From positions 1-5,794 of the forward strand of contig JBEVEP010000295.1 in assembly GCA_040512755.1 (NCBI GenBank): DNA of 5,794 nt, read 5' to 3'. This DNA comes from JBEVEP01 sp040512755 (GTDB lineage: Bacteria > Pseudomonadota > Alphaproteobacteria > Rhizobiales > Rhizobiaceae). Made by a program: the position numbers and the translations under genes. The notes below the pieces were generated by a model. That model was given only the letters and a program-made list of their open reading frames with translations, did not search any database and was not told where the DNA came from. The stretch's first letter is position 1. Each line of letters begins with the position of its first letter. This document shows positions 1-5,245 of this stretch, piece by piece.

Positions 1-1
1 A

Positions 2-763
2 GTCGGTAAGATGCTGGTTACGGTTGGGTGGGGACCCGACCGAGGCTTCGACCAGGTGACGCGAGGGCTGCTTCGCCTATCGCATGCTGTGACAGGGGTC
101 GTGCAGAACGGTCGCCTCGATATCTATCTCACCGTGACTTTCGTCGTGGTTGCGCTGGCGATCCTGGTTCCGATCTTTCTTTTCTCAGAATTGCCGGCTG
201 TTCCTGATTTCCCATCATTGCCGTTCTACGAGTGGGCCGTGATAGCCATCGCCGTGATCGGACTTCTAGCAGTCGTTCGGGCGAACGATCGGCTGACAGC
301 CATCGTGTCTCTTGGCATCCAGGGGTTCGCGGTGGCGTTGCTTTATATGCTGCTTGGGGCGCCTGACCTTGCCTTCACGCAGTTCATGGTAGAAACGCTG
401 TCGGTTGTCATCCTCGCGCTGGTGATGACACGGCTGAGGCTGTCGCCGTCGGATCGTCGGCCGGTCGGGCAGATATTGCTCGACCTCACCATTTCCCTTG
501 CCTGTGGCGCCGGTTTCGCATTGCTGCTTCTCAAGGTCGTGCAATTGCCGTTCGACGGCACGCTGGCTGATTTCTTTAACGCTCATGCAAAGGTCATCGC
601 CCATGGGCGTAACATCGTAAACGTCATCATCGTTGACTTCCGGGGATTGGACACGCTGGGCGAGATTGCTGTGGTCATGATTGCCGGCCTTGCAATTCTG
701 GCGCTGATCCGGATTCGCGTGCCAACTACTGCCACTTCCGAGCGGCAGGCGGGGGAGCGATGA
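2..763 (+). CDS. mrpA: Mrp antiporter subunit A (MnhA/PhaA), C-terminal part only
   Basis: This is the 3' end of the large subunit of the Mrp cation/proton antiporter, an inner-membrane protein related to complex I subunit NuoL with extra C-terminal helices. The frame is open to the left edge (codons start at base 2), so the gene begins outside the window; the ATG at 11 is internal. Family members run to roughly 800-970 residues and only about 253 are here. Counting from the Met at base 11, a first helix lies at about 38-58, a second at 73-90, and a DUF4040/MbhD-like segment follows with the hallmark GAPDLAFTQFMVETL at 116-130. Another helix is at about 155-177, and the last segment carries NVIIVDFRGLDTLGEI (204-219), typical of the MrpA C-terminus. 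The MnhB-type domain does not follow in frame; it is encoded by the next gene, so A and B are not fused. The stop TGA (761-763) is one base before the mrpB start. Confidence 0.95.
   Translation, partial: VGKMLVTVGWGPDRGFDQVTRGLLRLSHAVTGVVQNGRLDIYLTVTFVVVALAILVPIFLFSELPAVPDFPSLPFYEWAVIAIAVIGLLAVVRANDRLTAIVSLGIQGFAVALLYMLLGAPDLAFTQFMVETLSVVILALVMTRLRLSPSDRRPVGQILLDLTISLACGAGFALLLLKVVQLPFDGTLADFFNAHAKVIAHGRNIVNVIIVDFRGLDTLGEIAVVMIAGLAILALIRIRVPTTATSERQAGER
751..757 (+). promoter_or_regulatory. Ribosome binding site of mrpB
   Basis: A purine run GGGGGAG lies 7 bases before the ATG at 765, inside the last codons of mrpA. It supports the chosen mrpB start and coupling of the two genes. Confidence 0.6.
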
Positions 764-764
764 G

Positions 765-1184
765 ATGAACACCGTCATTTTCAGGACTATGGCGCCGTTT
801 CTCACCAGCCTGATGGTGCTGTTTTCGGTCTTCGTGCTCCTTCGCGGCCACAATGAGCCCGGCGGCGGGTTCACCGGGGGGCTCGTCGCGGCATCGGCCT
901 TCGCGATCTACGGCATCGCCTGCGGCGCGAATGAGGTGCGTCGCGCTTTCTATTTTCATCCGATGGCGATCTCTGGATTCGGCCTGCTGCTTGCCGCTAT
1001 GTCGGGGTTGCTGTCGGTTTTCTACGACGTCCCGTTTCTCACCGGCATCTGGACGAGCCTGAACGTTTTCGGGCTCGAGATCGAGCTTTCGACCGTGATG
1101 TTCTTCGACTTCGGCGTCTACTTCGTCGTCGTGGGCTCGATCACGTCAATTGCCTTGGCGCTCGAAGATAGGGCGGATGGTTGA
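765..1184 (+). CDS. mrpB: Mrp antiporter subunit B (MnhB/PhaB)
   Basis: Small integral membrane subunit of the Mrp Na+(K+)/H+ antiporter complex. The 139-residue product is the usual size for a free-standing MrpB and has four hydrophobic segments at about 8-26, 36-54, 68-86 and 110-133. Family hallmarks are visible: RGHNEPGGGFTGGLVAA at 27-43 and the FFDFGVYFVVVG stretch at 113-124, which together identify the MnhB domain. The ATG is one base after the mrpA stop and has a good Shine-Dalgarno run 7 bases upstream. The stop TGA (1182-1184) shares its last base with the mrpC ATG. The existence of a separate mrpB puts this operon in the seven-gene class, unlike the fused A-B protein of other rhizobial pha operons (established family knowledge). 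No odd residues were noticed. Confidence 0.96.
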   Translation: MNTVIFRTMAPFLTSLMVLFSVFVLLRGHNEPGGGFTGGLVAASAFAIYGIACGANEVRRAFYFHPMAISGFGLLLAAMSGLLSVFYDVPFLTGIWTSLNVFGLEIELSTVMFFDFGVYFVVVGSITSIALALEDRADG

Positions 1185-1561
1185 TGGAAACCGCGCTCTC
1201 CGTCCTTGTTGGAGCGTTCTTTACGATCGCCATCTATCTGATGCTCTCCAATCATATCATCCGCATCCTCCTGGGGGTCGCGATTCTCAGCAATGCGGTG
1301 AACTTGCTGATCTTCACTTCAGGCCGGATCCTGCGCGAGGTGCCTCCGATCATTCCTGAAGGACTTGATACGCCTCCTGCGGCCGTCGCCAATCCGTTGC
1401 CGCAGGCGCTGATCCTGACAGCGATCGTGATTTCGTTCTCGTTCTTCGCATTCCTGCTCGTCCTCGCCTATCGGGCGTATCAGGACCTCGGCACCGATGA
1501 AGCTGATGATATGCGCGTGGCCGAGCCGAAGGGCGAGGGGTTGCCGCCTATGGGTTATTGA
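1184..1561 (+). CDS. mrpC: Mrp antiporter subunit C (MnhC/PhaC, NuoK-like)
   Basis: Membrane subunit homologous to NuoK of complex I. The product is 125 residues from the ATG at 1184, with three hydrophobic segments at about 4-21, 27-46 and 74-97. Diagnostic motifs are GVAILSNAVNLLIF (31-44) and NPLPQALILTAIVISFS (70-86), the latter being the strongest signature of MrpC. A hydrophilic acidic tail of about 25 residues follows. The gene overlaps the mrpB stop by one base in the form TGATG. A TTG one codon upstream (1181) is an alternative start that would add one Met. Only a weak Shine-Dalgarno (AGGG at 1170-1173) is present, so translation probably depends on coupling to mrpB. Confidence 0.95.
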   Translation: METALSVLVGAFFTIAIYLMLSNHIIRILLGVAILSNAVNLLIFTSGRILREVPPIIPEGLDTPPAAVANPLPQALILTAIVISFSFFAFLLVLAYRAYQDLGTDEADDMRVAEPKGEGLPPMGY

Positions 1562-1566
1562 ACACA

Positions 1567-3117
1567 ATGGCTGGCCCAGCATCGAGTGAAATTTCGAACG
1601 CCATGGTGGCGGGCCTCGCATCGCCTGCCGATTGGCTCATCATTGCGCCGGTCGTGATATCGATCAGCTTTGGCGCGCTTTTGTTGATGTTGCGGCATGA
1701 AATGCGAAGCCAGGCCGCAGTGGCCTTGTTGGGGCTTGGCGGCGTCGTTCTTGCAAATGCGGGCCTGCTTAGCCGGGTACTTTCGGACGGCCCGCTGGTA
1801 ATGACCATGGGGCGCTGGCTTTCGCCATTCGGCATTTCGTTCACGGCCGACATTCTCGGAGCGTCGTTCGCGCTGGTTTCATCCGCGGTGGCATTCATCT
1901 GCGCTACGCTGGCGAAAACGATCGACGTAACGGGGCGGCGCTATGGTTTTTATCCTTTCCTCATGTTGATGGTGGCGGGCGTCAATGGCGCTTTCCTGAC
2001 CGGTGATGTTTTCAATCTCTATGTGTGGTTCGAGGTTTTCCTCATCTCGTCCTTCGGACTGCTCATTCTCGGGTCGCAGCGGGAACAGATCGACGGAGCG
2101 ACGAAATACGCAATCCTCAACCTGGTCGCGACGACGCTCTTCCTCATTGCCACTGGTTTGCTCTACGGAACCTTCGGCACGCTCAACATGGCGGACCTTG
2201 CGCGCAAAGCTCAAAGCGTGCGCGACAGCGGGCCGCTTATGACACTATCGGTACTTTACCTGCTTGCTTTCGGCATGAAGGCAGCGGCGTTCCCGGTGAA
2301 TTTCTGGCTGCCGGCGTCCTATCACACGCCGCGGATTGTAATTGCTGCCCTCTTTGCAGGCCTGCTGACAAAAGTCGGCGTTTATGCGCTGCTGCGTTCG
2401 CTGGTCATGATCTTTCCGGTTGAGCGCGCCGTGCTGTCCGATCTCATCGGCTGGGTCGCGGCCGCTACAATGATAGTTGGGATCATGGGCGCTTTGGCTC
2501 AATCCGACACAAGAAGAATCTTCGGCTTCGTCGTGATTTCCGGCGTGGGTGTGATGCTCGCAGGCGTCTCGGTCGGCGGGGCCGAAGCCCTTTCCGGTAC
2601 AATTCTCTACGCTGTCCACTCGATGCTGGTGATGACGGCCCTCTACCTTTTGGCCGGTCTGATGCGCGACATAGGCGGCAGTTTTTCTCTGCATGAACTG
2701 TCGGGGCTCTATCGCGCATCGCCGCTGTTGGCCGGCACGGCACTCATGCTAGTGCTCGCCGTATCGGGTCTTCCGCCCGGCTCTGGACTATGGCCCAAGG
2801 TGTTGCTGGTGAAAGCCGCGCTCGACAGCGGCGCCTGGTGGTTGGCCTCGGCGATCCTCGTCAGCGGCTTGCTGACGACCGTTGCGCTTGGCCGTGTCTA
2901 TACGCTTGCCTTCTGGCGCGACAACGATAGGGGGATTGCGTTGCAATCCGCAACCTATCTCAAGACAGGTTTCGCGGCATTGATTGTGCTCATGGTGCCG
3001 ATCGTCTTCATTGGCCTCTACCCTGAGCCTTTCATTCGCGTGGCAGGGCTGGCCGCATCCGGACTGCTCGATGCTTCCAGTTATATTGGCGCTGTATTCC
3101 CGGGAGACGTGCCGTGA
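1567..3117 (+). CDS. mrpD: Mrp antiporter subunit D (MnhD/PhaD, NuoN/NuoM-like)
   Basis: Large antiporter-like membrane subunit of about 516 residues, the usual family size, homologous to NuoM/NuoN and expected to have about 14 transmembrane helices. With the ATG at 1567 as residue 1, family landmarks are TGDVFNLYVWFEVFLISSFG (145-164) with the conserved helix glutamate E156, the lysine K238 in FGMKAAAFPVNFWLPASYHTP (split here: FGMKAAAFP at 235-243 and NFWLPASYHTP at 245-255), LFAGLLTKVGVYALLR (262-277) with K269, H351 in the segment before LYLLAGL, and GLPPGSGLWPK (401-411) ending in K411. In complex I relatives these charged residues form the proton path (established knowledge). The start is uncertain: the ATG lies 5 bases after the mrpC stop without a clear Shine-Dalgarno, a TTG at 1558 overlaps that stop as TTGA, and an ATG at 1603 would give a product beginning closer to the conserved WLIIAPVV. 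The 3' end overlaps mrpE by 4 bases. Confidence 0.95.
   Translation: MAGPASSEISNAMVAGLASPADWLIIAPVVISISFGALLLMLRHEMRSQAAVALLGLGGVVLANAGLLSRVLSDGPLVMTMGRWLSPFGISFTADILGASFALVSSAVAFICATLAKTIDVTGRRYGFYPFLMLMVAGVNGAFLTGDVFNLYVWFEVFLISSFGLLILGSQREQIDGATKYAILNLVATTLFLIATGLLYGTFGTLNMADLARKAQSVRDSGPLMTLSVLYLLAFGMKAAAFPVNFWLPASYHTPRIVIAALFAGLLTKVGVYALLRSLVMIFPVERAVLSDLIGWVAAATMIVGIMGALAQSDTRRIFGFVVISGVGVMLAGVSVGGAEALSGTILYAVHSMLVMTALYLLAGLMRDIGGSFSLHELSGLYRASPLLAGTALMLVLAVSGLPPGSGLWPKVLLVKAALDSGAWWLASAILVSGLLTTVALGRVYTLAFWRDNDRGIALQSATYLKTGFAALIVLMVPIVFIGLYPEPFIRVAGLAASGLLDASSYIGAVFPGDVP
3102..3106 (+). promoter_or_regulatory. Ribosome binding site that fixes the GTG start of mrpE
   Basis: GGGAG ends 7 bases before the GTG at 3114 and lies in the last codons of mrpD. 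Its spacing supports the GTG as the mrpE start. Confidence 0.65.
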
Positions 3118-3587
3118 GCCTTTACCTGGCGAATATCCTTTTGGCCGTGATTTGGGCGGCGGTGACCGGTTCGTTCTCGTTTGCGAACTTCGTTCTCGGT
3201 TTTGTCCTTGGCGCGGTTGCTCTCTATTTCATCCGCGGTCAGGTTGGGTCCCTGGGCTATTTCGAGCGCACGCGCCGGATCCTCTCGCTTGGATTTGTAT
3301 TCCTTGTTGAACTCGTATTGTCGGCATGGCGGGTGGCACTGCTGGTCATGTCGCCGCGGATGGAAGTGAAACCCGGAATTTTCGCCTATCCGCTGCGGGT
3401 CAATCGTGACTTCGAGATCACATTGCTAGCCAATTTGATCACACTGACGCCGGGCACGCTGTCGGTTGATGTGTCGGACGACCGACGCATCCTTTATGTC
3501 CACGCCATCGACTGCTCGGATCCCGACCGGTTGAGACAGGACATAGCAGCGGGCTTCGAGCGGAAGATCATGGAGGCCTTCCGATGA
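3114..3587 (+). CDS. mrpE: Mrp antiporter subunit E (MnhE/PhaE)
   Basis: Subunit E of the Mrp antiporter, 157 residues, matching family size. Hydrophobic segments at about 5-20, 23-40 and 58-79 precede a soluble C-terminal domain. The most conserved family stretch, LANLITLTPGTLSVDVSDD, is seen at 105-123, followed by RILYVHAID (125-133), so the assignment is firm. Translation begins at a GTG that overlaps the mrpD stop as GTGA, with GGGAG at ideal distance; no in-frame ATG exists near the N-terminus. The stop overlaps the mrpF start as ATGA. The gene has no counterpart in complex I and its exact mechanistic role in the antiporter is less clear than that of A and D. Confidence 0.96.
   Translation: MSLYLANILLAVIWAAVTGSFSFANFVLGFVLGAVALYFIRGQVGSLGYFERTRRILSLGFVFLVELVLSAWRVALLVMSPRMEVKPGIFAYPLRVNRDFEITLLANLITLTPGTLSVDVSDDRRILYVHAIDCSDPDRLRQDIAAGFERKIMEAFR
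3572..3576 (+). promoter_or_regulatory. Ribosome binding site of mrpF
   Basis: A consensus GGAGG sits 7 bases before the ATG at 3584, inside the mrpE 3' end. It is the best Shine-Dalgarno in the operon. Confidence 0.75.
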
Positions 3588-3913
3588 GCGGCGAGGCATT
3601 TCTCGACGGGGCGCTGCTTGTTGCTTTAGCACTGCTGTGCGCAGCCTTCCTGCTTACAGTCTATCGGGTACTGCTCGGGCCGACATTGCCGGACAGGGTT
3701 CTGGCGCTGGACATGCTGGTCGCTACGGCGATCGGCTTTATCGCCGTTCTCGGGATCAAGTCCGGATATACGCTCTATCTCGACATCGCGATCGCACTCG
3801 GACTGGTTGGCTTTCTCGCAACAGTTGCCTTTGCACGGTTCATTCTGAGCCGGCCTGCGGAGATGTCCGGCCATCACGGGCAGCAAGCAAAGCCACCCGG
3901 GGGCGCGAAATGA
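3584..3913 (+). CDS. mrpF: Mrp antiporter subunit F (MnhF/PhaF)
   Basis: Small membrane subunit of the Mrp antiporter. The product has 109 residues with three hydrophobic segments at about 8-28, 43-59 and 65-87. The MnhF signature is visible as YRVLLGPTLPDRVLALDML (27-45), followed by YLDIAIALGLVGFLATVAFA (65-84), both with the conserved acidic residues in or next to helices (D37, D43, D67). A short Gly/Pro/Lys-rich tail follows. It overlaps mrpE and mrpG by ATGA on both sides, so it is translated as part of the polycistron. No anomaly was seen. Confidence 0.96.
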   Translation: MSGEAFLDGALLVALALLCAAFLLTVYRVLLGPTLPDRVLALDMLVATAIGFIAVLGIKSGYTLYLDIAIALGLVGFLATVAFARFILSRPAEMSGHHGQQAKPPGGAK

Positions 3914-4317
3914 TCGACATGCTGCAGAACTATTTGGCTGGCGTGCTTGTGATCATCGGCGCAGCGTTCTCGCTTGTTGCTGCCGTCGGTATCGTGCGAC
4001 TGCCCGATCTCTATTCGCGTATGCATGCGGCCTCCAAGGCGGGGACCTTGGGTTCGGGCGTGATGCTTCTGGCGCTTGCGGTCTATGCAGATGATCACGC
4101 TGTCACACTTCGCGCCCTGGCGGGGATCGCGTTCTTTCTCCTCACCGCGCCGTTGTCCGCCCATTTGCTTGCAAAGGTTGCTTATTTAGCTGGCTATCGA
4201 CTTTGGCCGGGATCGGTTCATGACGCCATGTCGCAAATATCCGATGATGCCTACGGCAACGGGCCGAAAGATGCGAACCGGTTTTCGGACGAATCCGATG
4301 CGCAACCAAGAACTTAG
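3910..4317 (+). CDS. mrpG: Mrp antiporter subunit G (MnhG/PhaG), with a C-terminal tail running into a repeat
   Basis: Last subunit of the Mrp antiporter, 135 residues. Three hydrophobic segments lie at about 7-29, 44-60 and 68-94. The MnhG signature is clear: GIVRLPDLYSRMHAASKAGT (27-46) and FFLLTAPLSAHLLAKVAYLAG (split: FFLLTAPLSAHLL at 75-87, AKVAYLAG at 88-95). Translation starts at an ATG overlapping the mrpF stop (ATGA), with GGGGG 6 bases upstream; the frame is open further upstream inside mrpF, but that extension is a shadow. The hydrophilic C-terminal tail (about 103-135) has no membrane character. Its last 12 residues are encoded by one arm of an inverted repeat (4278-4289), with the TAG stop at 4315-4317 just beyond, so the native 3' end may have been replaced by repeat DNA. 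That last point is inference. Confidence 0.95.
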   Translation: MIDMLQNYLAGVLVIIGAAFSLVAAVGIVRLPDLYSRMHAASKAGTLGSGVMLLALAVYADDHAVTLRALAGIAFFLLTAPLSAHLLAKVAYLAGYRLWPGSVHDAMSQISDDAYGNGPKDANRFSDESDAQPRT

Positions 4318-4382
4318 AGCAAGTCACCCGTTTCCGATTCAGAGGCGAGTTGGTTCAGAGGGGACCGATCTCCGAAAACCGG
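4278..4382. repeat. 12-bp inverted repeat bounding a probable rhizobial intergenic repeat remnant
   Basis: CCGGTTTTCGGA (4278-4289) and its exact reverse complement TCCGAAAACCGG (4371-4382) face each other across 81 bases. The left arm is in the mrpG coding tail and the right arm is in the intergenic gap. The words GGTTTTCGGA and TTAGAGC (4314-4320) resemble the palindromic dispersed repeats common between genes in rhizobia; this resemblance is from memory and not from a search. There is no ORF or transposase inside. The inverted arms could also form a long-range stem at the end of the mrp transcript, but no T tract follows. Confidence 0.5.
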
Positions 4383-4518
4383 CACAAGAAGCATGTTCAA
4401 TGTGACGTTGCGTTATCGAAAGTGAATCGCGCGAAGTAGATATGAATTACTCAAGTCGTCATCTTCTGGCATAAGTTCCAAACTATACGAGACCTTCTAA
4501 ATTCACGCGAACGACTAA

Positions 4519-4534
4519 CAATTGTCAATTGACT
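4519..4534 (+). promoter_or_regulatory. Doubled CAATTG with overlapping TTGACT: possible mucR promoter or operator
   Basis: Two copies of the palindromic hexamer CAATTG (4519-4524 and 4526-4531) are separated by one base in an AT-rich stretch about 135 bases before the mucR start. A -35-like TTGACT (4529-4534) overlaps the second copy. No good -10 follows at 17 bases (around 4552 only CATTGA), so the promoter call is weak. MucR/Ros proteins are known to bind AT-rich sites and often repress their own genes, so an operator role is plausible but inferred. Confidence 0.3.
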
Positions 4535-4575
4535 TGGAATACTAAAAGGTCCATTGAAACGCGGCGGGATGAATC

Positions 4576-4594
4576 GCGGACGTGAATGATCCGC
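4576..4594 (+). other. Small hairpin in the presumed mucR leader
   Basis: GCGGA (4576-4580) can pair with TCCGC (4590-4594) around a 9-base loop. The stem is only 5 bp and could be chance. A second one follows at 4611-4630. Confidence 0.25.
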
Positions 4595-4610
4595 ATGGTT
4601 TCGCATGCTA

Positions 4611-4630
4611 CCCGGAGCCTGAATACCGGG
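4611..4630 (+). other. Small GC hairpin 38 bases before the mucR start
   Basis: CCCGG (4611-4615) pairs with CCGGG (4626-4630), leaving a 10-base loop. No T tract follows. Because the Shine-Dalgarno of mucR is weak, leader structure might affect translation, but nothing in the sequence proves it. Confidence 0.25.
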
Positions 4631-4667
4631 GGCAATTCTCAACAATCTTATCTGGGGCCTGAGAGAA

Positions 4668-5093
4668 ATGGATATTACCGAGACGCCTGCCAAAAACAGC
4701 GAAATGCTAATCGAGCTGACCGCTGATGTTGTGGCGGCATATGTCAGCAACAACCCGGTGCCTGTCGGCGAGTTGCCAAACCTTATCGCTGACGTGCATG
4801 CTGCGCTTGGCCGTGTCGGCGGCGGCAGTGAGCAACCTCCGGTTGATAAGCAGAAGCCGGCCGTTAATCCGAAGAAGTCGGTGCACGACGACTACATCGT
4901 TTGCCTTGAAGATGGCAAGAAGTTCAAGTCGTTGAAGCGGCATCTGATGACACATTACGGCCTGACGCCTGACCAGTACCGCGAGAAGTGGGGTCTCGAC
5001 GCGAGCTATCCGATGGTTGCGCCGAACTATGCAGCTGCCCGCTCCCAGCTTGCAAAGAAGATGGGGCTGGGACGCAAGCGCAAGGGCCGGTAA
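4668..5093 (+). CDS. mucR: MucR/Ros family zinc-finger transcriptional regulator, Cys-Asp-His-His variant
   Basis: A 141-residue DNA-binding regulator of the ROS_MUCR family, of full family length. The N-terminal half (about 10-50, containing ELTADVVAAYVSNNPVPVGE and IADVHAAL) is the conserved oligomerisation region. A Lys/Pro linker follows, then the DNA-binding domain from about residue 72. Zinc-site positions are C79, D82, H92 and H97 in IVCLEDGKKFKSLKRHLMTH; Ros has cysteine where D82 is, and Brucella-type MucR also has aspartate (recalled). F86 and L89 form the finger core. The domain continues with YREKWGL and YPMVAPNYAAARSQLAKKMG, ending in a basic tail. Family members act as H-NS-like repressors of exopolysaccharide, motility, cell-cycle and virulence genes. 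The ATG at 4668 gives the conserved family N-terminus; its Shine-Dalgarno is poor (GAGAG very close, GGGG 10 bases away). It is monocistronic by context. The symbol mucR follows family usage; several paralogues may exist in one genome. Confidence 0.95.
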   Translation: MDITETPAKNSEMLIELTADVVAAYVSNNPVPVGELPNLIADVHAALGRVGGGSEQPPVDKQKPAVNPKKSVHDDYIVCLEDGKKFKSLKRHLMTHYGLTPDQYREKWGLDASYPMVAPNYAAARSQLAKKMGLGRKRKGR

Positions 5094-5101
5094 AGGCTGG
5101 C

Positions 5102-5126
5102 GTGCGGCGCTCACGAAAAGCCGCAC
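5102..5126 (+). other. Hairpin just after mucR, without T tract
   Basis: GTGCGGC (5102-5108) and GCCGCAC (5120-5126) form a perfect 7-bp stem with an 11-base loop, 8 bases after the mucR stop. No run of T follows on either strand, so it is not a standard intrinsic terminator. It may protect or process the mRNA 3' region, or be the 5' part of a structured 3' UTR. Confidence 0.45.
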
Positions 5127-5245
5127 CTCGATCGTTGAAAGTATTTCGCGCGAGTGGATTCAGTCGGCGACTAACCGTAAGCATGTCATGTCGCTCTTGA
5201 GAAAGTGCGCCTGGCAATGTTGACGCTTGCTGGCGGTCACAAATT

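Larger units (their letters stand above)
4383..4667. other. Noncoding gap between the mrp operon and mucR
   Basis: I find no convincing gene here; the short frames crossing it have no recognisable content. It is visibly richer in A and T than the flanking genes, particularly at about 4436-4560. It should contain the mucR promoter and leader. No intrinsic terminator with a T tract was found for the mrp operon. Small inverted repeats occur in the presumed mucR leader and are listed separately. Confidence 0.6.

Noticed and set aside
266..874. Long minus-strand frame opposite mrpA and mrpB
   Set aside because: It is a shadow of the coding strand in GC-rich DNA; its product is low-complexity, rich in Arg/Gln/His, with no recognisable motif, while the + strand encodes clear Mrp subunits.
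2245..2694. Minus-strand frame of 149 codons opposite mrpD
   Set aside because: Antisense to highly conserved mrpD sequence, with a composition typical of a shadow frame.
3637..3909. Upstream extension of the mrpG frame inside mrpF, giving a 226-residue product
   Set aside because: The extra N-terminal part lies in another frame of mrpF and has no membrane or family character; the ATG at 3910 in ATGA overlap with a Shine-Dalgarno gives the normal MrpG N-terminus.
4451..4753. Minus-strand frame crossing the intergenic gap and the mucR start
   Set aside because: It overlaps the conserved N-terminus of MucR and has no recognisable features or convincing ribosome binding site.
4988..5223. Short + strand frames overlapping the mucR end and the 3' UTR
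   Set aside because: They begin inside mucR in other frames and run through the hairpin region with Arg/Ser-rich content and no family signal.
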